Below are positions 1 through 6,420 of a stretch of 6,428 bases of DNA, piece after piece. The DNA is taken from contig JAGAAH010000096.1 in the NCBI GenBank assembly GCA_017615375.1, positions 1-6,428 of the forward strand, in the 5' to 3' direction. The notes below the pieces were generated by a model. It was given only the letters and a program-made list of their open reading frames with translations. It was not told where the DNA came from and ran no database searches. Position 1 is the first letter of the stretch. Each line of letters starts with the position of its first letter. Made by a program: the position numbers and the translations under genes. The stretch comes from Lachnospiraceae bacterium (GTDB lineage: Bacteria; Bacillota; Clostridia; Lachnospirales; Lachnospiraceae).

Positions 1-1563
1 GTAAAGGCCCATGTAGTAATGAGGCTGTCTCATCCATGTAAGCTCTGCACCATCATTAATCTCTACTGCATCACCCCAGAACTTCTCAAGAGAATTCTTA
101 AAGATTTCCGATAAGGTATCTGCCTGTACGGAGCCGCCTTCATCAATAATCTTATAAACTTCTCTCTGATAATAAGCTTCCATAAAGTGAGTTACGAAGT
201 TATGGAAGTATGTATTCTGAATCTGGCTTGATAATACCCATCTCTTAAATCTCTTGTCATCGCTTGTTGTCTTGAGATAGTTGGCCATAAGAAGCTCATT
301 CATTGTTGAAGGTGCTTCTACGAAATAGGTTGAAACTCCTGTATCGAGGATTGACTGGGCATTGTTGCAAGCTTTGAAATGACCTGCGTGACCTAATTCA
401 TGAGCAAGCGTAAATACATCACTCATCTCACCGTGATAGGAGAGAAGAATGTATGAATTCTTGCCGTAAGGGCTTGCACAGAAACCACCGGTTGATTTAC
501 CGATATTTTGGGCAAAGTCAATCCATCTGTTATCAAAAGCTTCGCGAATCATGTCTACGTAATCATCGCCAAGGATTGATAATCCTTTCATACAGTAATC
601 CTTAGCGCCTTTGATATCTACGGTTGGTGTATAAGTAGGATCGACAGCAAGCTTAAGGTCTGCAAAAGTCATCTTGTCGAGTTTATGGATTCTCTGTAAT
701 AATTTTGCATACTTGCGCATATGAGGAGCTAACTTCTCCATAATGGTATCCATCTGACGGTCGTACATCTCACGGGTTACTTTTTGATTGAAAAGTAAGT
801 ACTCGTATACGTCCTTATAGCCTCTTAAAGAGGAATCGATCTTATCTCTTAAGAGGTTTGTCTGATAATATGTTGCTGTTGTATTCTTGTATTCTGCAAT
901 CTTCTTGCTGAAAGCATCGAATGCGGCACGACGCACCTTGGTATCGGTTACATACTCGTAATGGTCTTCGAAAAGCGAATATCCGAGAGGATATGTCTTG
1001 CCGTCAACTTCAAAGTCAGGGAAATTGATATCTGCCATCTTGGTTGTTTCATATCCTGTATAAGAAGCATATAAAACAGGATCGAGTGCAGCGAGTACAC
1101 GCTCAACTTCTTCCGAAAGCATATGAGGTTTCTCGCGCAAGATATCCTTTAAGTAATTCTTTGCGCCTGTAGCCTTGTCAATTGCCTCGTTGATAACCGA
1201 CTGATCCTGAGAAGCAATCTCAACAGAGATAAAGCTTATCTTGCTTCTTACTTCCGACATAATCATGTTTGCAGCATTGTTTTCCTGCTGTAATTTGCCG
1301 TCGGTGTAGTCAACGGATACTCCGAGAGAAGTGTAGTTGCCGACAAGCGTCATAAGTTTGATTAACTCGATGAAATCGTTCATGCAGGCATTAATTGTAT
1401 CTGCATTATTGAGTTTTCCTTTATAATCATTGAGAATCTTATCGCCGAGAGCCTTAATCTTCTCAAGGTCTTTGTGCATGTCGTCATCTGTTTTGTAAAT
1501 CAAAGATCTGTCCCAGGTAAGTTCAACCGGAACTTCAGATCTTTTAACCAGTTTTTCTGCCAT
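1..1563 (-). CDS. pepF: Oligoendopeptidase F (M3B metallopeptidase), C-terminus cut off by window edge
   Basis: Cytoplasmic zinc endopeptidase that cleaves short peptides, typically those brought in by oligopeptide importers or left from protein turnover. The reading frame is open for 521 codons from the ATG at 1563 down to base 1, with no stop, so it is truncated only by the window. Family members are about 600 residues, so roughly 80 are missing. The zinc site is clear: HELGH at residues 388-392 (His388, catalytic Glu389, His392), with the third ligand Glu416 in FVEAPST 24 residues later, the M3 spacing. Near the edge, PHYYMGLY (514-521) matches the conserved His/Tyr substrate-binding segment just before the C-terminal helices. 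The N-terminus (MAEKLVKRSEVPVELTWD) is typical of PepF. The start is supported by a GGGGG ribosome site at 1571-1575, seven bases upstream. It is transcribed away from the plus-strand operon. The family call is firm; the peptide specificity cannot be read from sequence. Confidence 0.96.
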   Translation of the reverse strand, partial: MAEKLVKRSEVPVELTWDRSLIYKTDDDMHKDLEKIKALGDKILNDYKGKLNNADTINACMNDFIELIKLMTLVGNYTSLGVSVDYTDGKLQQENNAANMIMSEVRSKISFISVEIASQDQSVINEAIDKATGAKNYLKDILREKPHMLSEEVERVLAALDPVLYASYTGYETTKMADINFPDFEVDGKTYPLGYSLFEDHYEYVTDTKVRRAAFDAFSKKIAEYKNTTATYYQTNLLRDKIDSSLRGYKDVYEYLLFNQKVTREMYDRQMDTIMEKLAPHMRKYAKLLQRIHKLDKMTFADLKLAVDPTYTPTVDIKGAKDYCMKGLSILGDDYVDMIREAFDNRWIDFAQNIGKSTGGFCASPYGKNSYILLSYHGEMSDVFTLAHELGHAGHFKACNNAQSILDTGVSTYFVEAPSTMNELLMANYLKTTSDDKRFKRWVLSSQIQNTYFHNFVTHFMEAYYQREVYKIIDEGGSVQADTLSEIFKNSLEKFWGDAVEINDGAELTWMRQPHYYMGLY

Positions 1564-1602
1564 TTTAATACCCCCGTATAAAATATAGTCTATGGAACTA
1601 GT

Positions 1603-1631
1603 ATATAATACGAAAATATTAAAATCTACAA
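1603..1631 (-). promoter_or_regulatory. Candidate sigma-A type promoter for pepF
   Basis: On the minus strand, a TTGTAG -35-like hexamer (plus positions 1626-1631) is followed after 17 bases by TTATAT (1603-1608). An overlapping alternative -10, TATACT, lies at 1600-1605. This would give a leader of about 30 bases ahead of the pepF start. The A/T-tract immediately upstream (about 1632-1647) could act as an UP-like element. The region is AT-rich, so chance matches are likely; this is an eye-made assignment. Confidence 0.35.
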
Positions 1632-1657
1632 AAACATAAAAAAACAAGTGATTTTGT

Positions 1658-1686
1658 TTGATTAGAGACAGCAAAAATGATAACAT
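1658..1686 (+). promoter_or_regulatory. Candidate promoter for the plus-strand operon
   Basis: TTGATT (1658-1663) and TAACAT (1681-1686) are separated by 17 bases and match the -35/-10 consensus at four of six positions each. Transcription would begin near 1693, giving a leader of about 40 bases. Other weak pairings exist in the same AT-rich stretch, such as GAGACA (1665-1670) with TAATAT (1687-1692), so the exact site is uncertain. Confidence 0.3.
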
Positions 1687-1717
1687 TAATATATATGGCG
1701 TAATGCGCTTTTTCAAT

Positions 1718-1723
1718 AAGAGG
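1718..1723 (+). promoter_or_regulatory. Ribosome binding site for the ABC permease (supports a GTG start)
   Basis: AAGAGG lies eight bases upstream of the GTG at 1732. No nearby in-frame ATG has a comparable site, so this site decides the non-ATG start. Confidence 0.75.
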
Positions 1724-1731
1724 TAATTATA

Positions 1732-2424
1732 GTGGCAGAATTTTTTATAGAGACGCTGAAGTTTTCAGAGCGCCTGGTTACGATATTTTTTGATTCTTTC
1801 GGTAAGATTTTGTTACCGGGAATCAAAGTAACAATTCCGTTAACGTTAATATCTTTTTCGATTTCATTGGTTATAGCTGTTGCAACGGCCTTGGTTCAGT
1901 ATGCTCATGTGCCGGTGTTACGTCATATTGCGCGTTTCTATATCTGGGTAGTTAGAGGAACGCCGCTTCTTGTACAGCTATTCTTGATTTTCTTCGGATT
2001 ACCGAAATTAGGAATTCTTCTTGATCCGTTCCCTGCAGCAATTATAGTGTTTTCACTTAATACGGGAGCTTATGACGCAGAGAACATAAGGGCAGCGATA
2101 GAAGCAGTCCCGAAAGGACAGATAGAGGCGGGATATTGTGTCGGCATGAGTTATATGCAGATAATATTCCATGTCGTATTACCACAGGCACTTCGCACGG
2201 CATTCCCGCCGTTGTCGAATTCACTTATATCTCTTGTGAAAGACACATCGCTTGCAGCCAACATTACGGTTGTCGAGATGTTTATGGCTACACAACGTAT
2301 TAATTCGAGAGTGTACGAACCGCTTCTTCTGTATGCGGAAGTAGCGCTTATATATCTTATATTCTGTACGGTTCTTACCAAAGTACAGACTATATGGGAA
2401 CGCCACTTAAGAGTACTTGATTAG
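1732..2424 (+). CDS. Polar amino-acid ABC transporter permease (HisM/GlnP/TcyB type)
   Basis: Membrane subunit of an amino-acid importer, 230 residues, the usual size for the family. Hydrophobic segments lie around residues 27-57, 70-92, 97-113 and 198-218, consistent with the roughly five-helix polar amino-acid permease fold. Family hallmarks are [17 protein letters not shown] (75-91), [11 protein letters not shown] (113-123) and the cytoplasmic EAA coupling loop from Glu132-Ala-Gly134 to Leu150-Pro151, with Gly138 in its conserved place; this loop contacts the ATPase. Translation starts at a GTG. Only one permease gene is present, so the transporter is expected to use a permease homodimer. 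The stop codon overlaps the ribosome site of the ATPase gene, suggesting translational coupling. A tcyB-like role in cystine import is inferred from the binding protein, not from this sequence itself. Confidence 0.93.
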   Translation: MAEFFIETLKFSERLVTIFFDSFGKILLPGIKVTIPLTLISFSISLVIAVATALVQYAHVPVLRHIARFYIWVVRGTPLLVQLFLIFFGLPKLGILLDPFPAAIIVFSLNTGAYDAENIRAAIEAVPKGQIEAGYCVGMSYMQIIFHVVLPQALRTAFPPLSNSLISLVKDTSLAANITVVEMFMATQRINSRVYEPLLLYAEVALIYLIFCTVLTKVQTIWERHLRVLD

Positions 2425-2428
2425 GAGG
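2423..2428 (+). promoter_or_regulatory. Ribosome binding site deciding the ATPase start
   Basis: A perfect AGGAGG sits six bases before the ATG at 2435. It rules out the longer in-frame TTG at 2417, which lies upstream of the site, and the ATG at 2429, which directly abuts it. The site overlaps the TAG stop of the permease. Confidence 0.85.
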
Positions 2429-2434
2429 ATGATT

Positions 2435-3169
2435 ATGCTTACGGTTAAAGATATTCATAAATCCTTCGGCAATCTTGAAGTGCTTAAGGGTATAGATTTT
2501 ACGGTTAATAAAGGTGATGTTATCGCGGTCTTAGGAGCATCGGGTTCGGGTAAGACAACTTTGCTTCGATGCATGAATTTCCTTGAAAAAGCAGACGGCG
2601 GAACATTGACGTTTGATACCGAAGAATTCGAACTTGCCAAGATGCGCAAGAAAGACATACATAGGTTACGTAAAAAGACTGCATTTGTGTTCCAGAATTA
2701 TAACCTATTTAGGAATATGACAGCTTTACAGAACGTAACGGTCGGACTTACTGTAGCAAGAAAGATGGATAAAAGCGCAGCAGAGGAGATTGGTCTTAAG
2801 ATGCTTGATAAGGTCGGACTCCTTGACAGAAAGGACCATTATCCCAACGAATTATCGGGAGGTCAGCAGCGTGTTGCAATAGCAAGAGCGCTTGCAACGG
2901 ATCCGGAGATAATTTTCTTTGATGAGCCAACGTCGGCATTAGACCCGGAGCTTATCGGAGAAGTACTTTCCGTTATGAAAGATTTGGCGGAAGAAGGAAT
3001 GACAATGGTTGTCGTTACACATGAACTTAACTTTGCGGCAAATGTTGCAAAGAAGGTTATATTTATGGAAGACGGTAAGATTCTTGAAAGCAATACTGCG
3101 GAAGAATTCTTTAAGTCTCCTAAAGAAGAAAGAACGAAAGAGTTTTTGAGAATTATCAATCGAGAATAA
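2435..3169 (+). CDS. Polar amino-acid ABC transporter ATP-binding protein (GlnQ/TcyC type)
   Basis: Cytoplasmic ATPase that powers the importer, 244 residues from the ATG at 2435, the normal length. All nucleotide-binding motifs are intact: Walker [10 protein letters not shown] (34-42), Q-loop Gln87 in FVFQNYNLF, signature [14 protein letters not shown] (140-153), Walker [14 protein letters not shown] (159-171) with catalytic Glu164, and switch His196 in VVTHEL. The [15 protein letters not shown] stretch after the Q-loop is characteristic of the polar amino-acid subfamily. The start is chosen by the AGGAGG site; a longer in-frame form from TTG 2417 would add six residues and is unlikely. The gene lies 10 bases after the permease and 24 bases before the binding protein. 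The substrate cannot be told from the ATPase; a cystine role is inferred from the neighbouring binding protein. Confidence 0.95.
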   Translation: MLTVKDIHKSFGNLEVLKGIDFTVNKGDVIAVLGASGSGKTTLLRCMNFLEKADGGTLTFDTEEFELAKMRKKDIHRLRKKTAFVFQNYNLFRNMTALQNVTVGLTVARKMDKSAAEEIGLKMLDKVGLLDRKDHYPNELSGGQQRVAIARALATDPEIIFFDEPTSALDPELIGEVLSVMKDLAEEGMTMVVVTHELNFAANVAKKVIFMEDGKILESNTAEEFFKSPKEERTKEFLRIINRE

Positions 3170-3193
3170 TTAATATCATGGAGGAAATGTAAA

Positions 3194-4003
3194 ATGAAAA
3201 AATTGGTATCGTTGTTGCTTATAATGACATTATGCCTGGGAATGTTATCACTTATAGGATGCGGAACCGGTAACGAGACAGAGGGGAAAACGCTCCTTGA
3301 GGAAGTAACCGAGAGAGGTTCCATTATAGTTGCGACAGAAGGAACATGGGCTCCTTGGACATATCATGATGATAATAATGTTCTTACCGGATTTGATATA
3401 GAAGTAGCCAAGGCAGTTGCGGAAAAGATGGGTCTTAAGGTTGAATTTGTCGAGGTTGAATGGGACGGTATCTTAGCGGGTGTAGAGTCCGGAAGATATG
3501 ATATCGCCGCAAACGGTGTTGAAATCGATGACGAGAGAGAAGAAAAGTATTATTTCTGCAGCCCTTATGCATATATCCATACAGCTTTAATCGTTCGTAA
3601 CGATAATACTTCAATTACAAAGTTTGAAGATCTTGACGGAAAGACAACGGCCAATACTTTACAGTCTACTTATGCAAAGCTTGCAGAAAGCTACGGTGCG
3701 ACAGTAACCGGTGTTGACGATCTTGCACAGACAATTGAACTTCTTACTGCGGGAAGAATAGATGCGACACTTAATGCCGATGTATCATATTATGATTATC
3801 TTACACAGCATCCGGATGCGGCAATTAAGCTTGTTGCTTTGACAAAGGATGCTTCAAAGGTTGCATTTCCTGTTAAGAAGAATGATAGAAACAAGACATT
3901 CATAGAAGCAGTCAATAAAGCTATCAAAGAGCTTTATGATGAAGGCGTAATTTCACAGCTTTCAATTAAGTTCTTTGGCGGAGATATTACTAAGAGCGAA
4001 TAA
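3194..4003 (+). CDS. Amino-acid ABC transporter substrate-binding lipoprotein, cystine-binding (TcyA/FliY)-like
   Basis: Extracellular, membrane-anchored receptor that captures the substrate for the permease/ATPase pair; 269 residues. It begins with a lipoprotein signal peptide: Lys2-Lys3, a hydrophobic core at 4-21, and lipobox Leu20-Ile-Gly-Cys23. The mature part is a family 3 solute-binding domain: GTWAPWTYHDD (50-60), LTGFDIEVAKAVAEKMG (64-80), and EWDGILAGVESGRYDIAANGV (89-109), followed by Arg115, which aligns with the usual carboxylate-binding arginine. The blocks WDxxxAGxxxGRxDxxAN, LAQTIELLTAGRIDATLNAD (177-196), YDYL and the ending FFGGDI closely recall the TcyA/FliY cystine-binding group as I remember it, which is why cystine is the preferred ligand; another polar amino acid remains possible. 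A GGAGG site (3180-3184) lies nine bases upstream. The gene follows the permease and ATPase instead of leading the operon. Confidence 0.92.
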   Translation: MKKLVSLLLIMTLCLGMLSLIGCGTGNETEGKTLLEEVTERGSIIVATEGTWAPWTYHDDNNVLTGFDIEVAKAVAEKMGLKVEFVEVEWDGILAGVESGRYDIAANGVEIDDEREEKYYFCSPYAYIHTALIVRNDNTSITKFEDLDGKTTANTLQSTYAKLAESYGATVTGVDDLAQTIELLTAGRIDATLNADVSYYDYLTQHPDAAIKLVALTKDASKVAFPVKKNDRNKTFIEAVNKAIKELYDEGVISQLSIKFFGGDITKSE

Positions 4004-4007
4004 GGAG
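4002..4007 (+). promoter_or_regulatory. Ribosome binding site deciding the mtnN start
   Basis: AAGGAG sits six bases before the ATG at 4014 and overlaps the TAA stop of the binding-protein gene. It excludes the longer in-frame start at 3975, which would overlap the upstream gene and add 13 residues unlike the family. Confidence 0.85.
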
Positions 4008-4013
4008 AATACC

Positions 4014-4718
4014 ATGGTAATCGGTATAATCGGAGCGATGGAGTCGGAGGTTTTGGGATTAAAGAACGAACTTACCGGCAATGTGGTTGAGAATAAAGTA
4101 GGTATCAGAACTTTTGTATCGGGCAAACTTAACGGAGTCGATGTAGTCGTATGCCAGTCGGGTGTCGGCAAGGTTAATATGGCGGCAATGACACAGGCGC
4201 TTATAGATAATTATAAGCCGGATTATTTGCTTAATACGGGAATTGCAGGTTCTCTTGATGCGAAGATAGATATAGGCGATGTCGTACTTGCAACGGAAGC
4301 CGTTGAACATGACATGTCCGTAGGACCTTTCGGATATCCGAGAGGACAGGTTCCGGGTATGGATGTATTGGCGTTTCCTTGCGATGAGAAACTTCGTAAG
4401 ATTGCTAAGGAAAGTTGCGAAAAAGTTAATCCGGATATTAAAGTGTTCGAAGGAAGAGTGCTTACCGGTGATGTATTCGTAAGCAACAGTGATTTAAAGA
4501 AGGATTTGAAAGGTACATTCGACGGAATGTGTACGGAGATGGAAGGCGCTGCGCTTGCACATGTTGCATATATTAATAAGATTCCGTGTCTTATTTTACG
4601 TGTAATATCCGATAAGGCGGATAACAGCGCGGAAGAGGATTATCCGACTTTTGAAGCTAAGGCGGCAAAGCATTCTTTGAATCTTACAAATGAGTTTATC
4701 AGGAGATTAGGGGAATAA
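4014..4718 (+). CDS. mtnN: 5'-methylthioadenosine/S-adenosylhomocysteine nucleosidase (MTAN, Pfs)
   Basis: Cytoplasmic enzyme that hydrolyses the glycosidic bond of S-adenosylhomocysteine, 5'-methylthioadenosine and 5'-deoxyadenosine, releasing adenine. With S-adenosylhomocysteine the other product is S-ribosylhomocysteine, the substrate of LuxS encoded two genes downstream. The protein is 234 residues, the family norm, and starts with the classic IGIIGAMESEV (3-13) including Glu12, the residue that binds the nucleophilic water. CQSGVGKVNMAAMTQALI (47-64), NTGIAGSLD (74-82) and GRVLTGDVFVS (147-157) follow. Met176-Glu177 in TEMEGAA matches the ribose-binding Met-Glu pair, and Asp200 in ISDKAD is the purine-protonating aspartate. 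All catalytic residues are intact. It lies 10 bases after the binding-protein gene and overlaps the next gene by one base (TAATG), so it is probably co-translated with the major facilitator. Confidence 0.97.
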   Translation: MVIGIIGAMESEVLGLKNELTGNVVENKVGIRTFVSGKLNGVDVVVCQSGVGKVNMAAMTQALIDNYKPDYLLNTGIAGSLDAKIDIGDVVLATEAVEHDMSVGPFGYPRGQVPGMDVLAFPCDEKLRKIAKESCEKVNPDIKVFEGRVLTGDVFVSNSDLKKDLKGTFDGMCTEMEGAALAHVAYINKIPCLILRVISDKADNSAEEDYPTFEAKAAKHSLNLTNEFIRRLGE

Positions 4719-5923
4719 TGAAAAGATTTAATAGATCCATATATGCCGTAATGGGTGTAATCATGCTTCTTATGGCAGGCTTTATATATGCGTGGTCGGT
4801 TATGGCATCTGTTATCAACAAAGAATTGATGATAGCACAGGGCACGCTTTCACTTACTTTTACGCTTGTAATGATTACGTTTTGTCTCGGAGGATTATTG
4901 GCCGGAATAATCGGTAAGAAAAGTTCGGTACGTGATTTACTCGTACCTGCTACGATTATGCTTTCGACGGGTCTTATAATTGCGTCATATACGAAAGGTG
5001 TGGCGCTTTTATACATAGGATTCGGAATCATATCGGGATTAGGCTCCGGAATCATATATAACGTCGTAATGAGCAATATATCGAAGTGGTTTCCGGATAA
5101 GCAGGGATTTATTTCCGGTATTATGCTTATGGGATTCGGAATATCAAGCTTTATAGTCGGTAAGCTCTTCGTTGCAATGTCTTCGGGCAGCGTGTCATTA
5201 TGGCGTACGACGTTTAAATTATTTGCTATTACCGCATTTGTTATTTTGGCGGTTTTAAGCTTTTTATTTAACGGTCCGACCGAAGATTACAAGGTAGAAG
5301 GTGTTAAGAAAGTAAAGAAGGAGCCTGCGACCGAGCTTGAACCTAAGAAGATGATAGGACATAAGGCATTTATCATCTATTATATCTGGGCAATTCTTAC
5401 AACAGGTGCGGGACTTACAATCGTATCGCAGGCGAGCGGAATCGTGACACAAGTTAATGAGAATATAAGTGCAGCGACAATAGCGACTGTAGTCGGAGTG
5501 TTGGCAATTGCTAACGGCCTCGGAAGAGTCATATTCGGTGCGCTTTTTGATAAGTTAGATGCAAGAACGGTAATGGTAATGGATGTAGCGGCATATATAC
5601 TTGCTGCATGGTGCTTTATATTGGCGCTTCTTCATAATACGGCGATATCCGCAATTATCGGATTCATACTTTGCGGAATTGCTTATGGTGCAGTTCCGAC
5701 AATTAATTCCGCAATTATAAGCGACTACTTTGGAAGAAGTAATTTTGCGATTAATTATTCGATAACCAATACGAATCTTATAATTGCGTCATTTGCATCT
5801 ATCATAGCGGGAAGAATATATGATTGTTTCGGTACATATATGAGAGTTGTTGCAGTTATGCTTATATATGTGCTTATAGCATTAATAATGATAATACCTT
5901 TAAGGCGTCCAAAGGGGGAATAA
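4718..5923 (+). CDS. Major facilitator superfamily transporter, oxalate/formate antiporter (OFA)-like; substrate unknown
   Basis: Polytopic inner-membrane carrier of 401 residues, about 12 hydrophobic segments in two halves of six. The halves are joined by a charged cytoplasmic loop (about 186-215, rich in Lys and Glu). The opening, a short basic N-terminus then IYAVMGVIMLLMAGFIYAWSV (8-28), resembles OFA-family proteins, as does GLGSGIIYNVVMSNISKWFPDKQG (107-130) in the TM4/loop region. GLGRVIFGALFDKLDAR (267-283) is the motif-A-like loop between TM8 and TM9. I see no lysine in the putative TM11 (about 345-365), where the oxalate exchanger OxlT has a substrate-binding lysine as I recall it, so oxalate is unlikely. 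Substrate and direction cannot be read from sequence. The ATG overlaps the mtnN stop by one base; GGGG at 4710-4713 is only four bases away, with a second AGGAG at 4701-4705. Lying between mtnN and luxS, it may move a methyl-cycle metabolite or related amino acid; this is inference. Confidence 0.85.
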   Translation: MKRFNRSIYAVMGVIMLLMAGFIYAWSVMASVINKELMIAQGTLSLTFTLVMITFCLGGLLAGIIGKKSSVRDLLVPATIMLSTGLIIASYTKGVALLYIGFGIISGLGSGIIYNVVMSNISKWFPDKQGFISGIMLMGFGISSFIVGKLFVAMSSGSVSLWRTTFKLFAITAFVILAVLSFLFNGPTEDYKVEGVKKVKKEPATELEPKKMIGHKAFIIYYIWAILTTGAGLTIVSQASGIVTQVNENISAATIATVVGVLAIANGLGRVIFGALFDKLDARTVMVMDVAAYILAAWCFILALLHNTAISAIIGFILCGIAYGAVPTINSAIISDYFGRSNFAINYSITNTNLIIASFASIIAGRIYDCFGTYMRVVAVMLIYVLIALIMIIPLRRPKGE

Positions 5924-5924
5924 T

Positions 5925-6404
5925 ATGGAGAAGATAGCTTCATTTACCGTTAATCATTTGACTTTAATGCCGGGTGTGTATGTATCGAGGCAGGATAATG
6001 TTAACGGCAATATTATTACGACTTTTGATATAAGAATTACGCGTCCGAATAAGGAGCCGGTAATTAATACGGCAGAGATGCATGCGATGGAACATCTCGG
6101 AGCAACTTATCTTAGAAATGATAGGGAATGGAAGGATAAGTGCATATACTTCGGTCCGATGGGCTGCAGAACGGGATTCTATCTTATCCTTGCGGGCGAC
6201 CTTAGGCCAATGGATATTATTGACTTACTTAAGAGTATGTTTAAATGGATGAAGGATTATGAGGGAGAGATTCCGGGACAGTCACCGAGAGACTGCGGCA
6301 ATTACCTGGATCTTAATTTGCCGATGGCAAAGTTTGTTGCAGAGAAATATTATACGGAAGTATTGTTAAATATAACCGAAGATAGGATGATATATCCGGA
6401 ATAA
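5925..6404 (+). CDS. luxS: S-ribosylhomocysteine lyase (LuxS, autoinducer-2 synthase)
   Basis: Metal-dependent (usually iron or zinc) cytoplasmic enzyme that cleaves S-ribosylhomocysteine to homocysteine and 4,5-dihydroxy-2,3-pentanedione, which cyclises to autoinducer-2. The protein is 159 residues, full length for the family. The metal-binding HxxEH is His53-Ala-Met-Glu56-His57 in AEMHAMEHLGATYLRN, with the third ligand Cys124 in RDCGNYLDL. Catalytic Cys81 lies in GPMGCRTGFYL (77-87) and the general base is Glu56. Ser6, His11 and Arg38/Arg40 near the N-terminus fit the substrate pocket contributed across the homodimer. The ATG is one base after the upstream stop and six bases after a GGGGG ribosome site (5914-5918). 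Together with mtnN it completes S-adenosylhomocysteine recycling to homocysteine. Whether the organism uses the by-product for signalling cannot be judged here; no receptor or importer of the Lsr type is visible. Confidence 0.98.
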   Translation: MEKIASFTVNHLTLMPGVYVSRQDNVNGNIITTFDIRITRPNKEPVINTAEMHAMEHLGATYLRNDREWKDKCIYFGPMGCRTGFYLILAGDLRPMDIIDLLKSMFKWMKDYEGEIPGQSPRDCGNYLDLNLPMAKFVAEKYYTEVLLNITEDRMIYPE

Positions 6405-6414
6405 GGGAAATAAC

Positions 6415-6420
6415 AGGAGG
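6415..6420 (+). promoter_or_regulatory. Ribosome binding site of an unseen downstream gene
   Basis: A perfect AGGAGG follows the luxS stop by 10 bases, with eight bases (AATTTAAA) before the window ends. The start codon would be expected at or just beyond the right edge. There is no room for a terminator between luxS and this site, so the operon probably continues. Confidence 0.65.

Larger units (their letters stand above)
1564..1731. other. Divergent intergenic region between pepF and the transporter/mtnN/luxS operon
   Basis: This 168-base AT-rich stretch is the only substantial non-coding DNA in the window and must hold the promoters for both directions unless the plus-strand genes start elsewhere. 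It contains long A/T tracts (around 1621-1647) and candidate promoters on each strand. I saw no convincing inverted repeat, operator, terminator, or conserved T-box or SAM-riboswitch layout. The space left after the plus-strand promoter (about 40 bases) is too short for such leaders. Confidence 0.8.
1732..6404 (+). other. Probable operon: amino-acid ABC importer, mtnN, MFS carrier, luxS
   Basis: Six same-strand genes have intergenic distances of 10, 24, 10, -1 and 1 bases, each with its own Shine-Dalgarno site, several of which overlap the preceding stop. No hairpin followed by a T-run was seen between them. This supports a single transcript beginning in the 1564-1731 region. The content joins amino-acid uptake (probably sulfur amino acids) to the two-step recycling of S-adenosylhomocysteine. 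In Bacillus subtilis mtnN is also in a sulfur-metabolism operon, but with reverse-transsulfuration genes and not transporters; none of those are visible here. Confidence 0.8.

Noticed and set aside
1..1563. pepF as a possible pseudogene because no stop is found
   Set aside because: The frame is intact with all zinc ligands and simply runs off the left edge at the expected point before its C-terminus.
1697..1709. Possible hairpin or operator GCG-TAATG-CGC followed by a T-run
   Set aside because: The stem is only three base pairs, far too weak for a terminator or a convincing operator.
2417..2434. Extended ATPase start at TTG 2417 giving six extra N-terminal residues
   Set aside because: The strong AGGAGG at 2423-2428 would lie inside the coding sequence and the extra residues are encoded by the ribosome site itself; ATG 2435 has ideal spacing.
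3178..3190. Tiny ATG-GAG-GAA-ATG-TAA frame just upstream of the binding-protein start
   Set aside because: It falls on the ribosome site itself and is only four codons long; most likely a by-product of the Shine-Dalgarno sequence.
2863..3324. Minus-strand 153-codon open frame across the ATPase/binding-protein junction
   Set aside because: It is antisense to two clearly conserved genes with intact motifs, has no recognisable domain, and is explained as a shadow of their codon pattern.
3975..4013. Extended mtnN start at 3975, adding 13 residues
   Set aside because: It overlaps the end of the binding-protein gene, lacks its own ribosome site, and family members begin right at the IGIIGAM strand encoded from 4014.
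4699..5076. Minus-strand 125-codon open frame opposite the MFS gene
   Set aside because: It is a shadow of the hydrophobic MFS reading frame; no ribosome site or known family was recognised.
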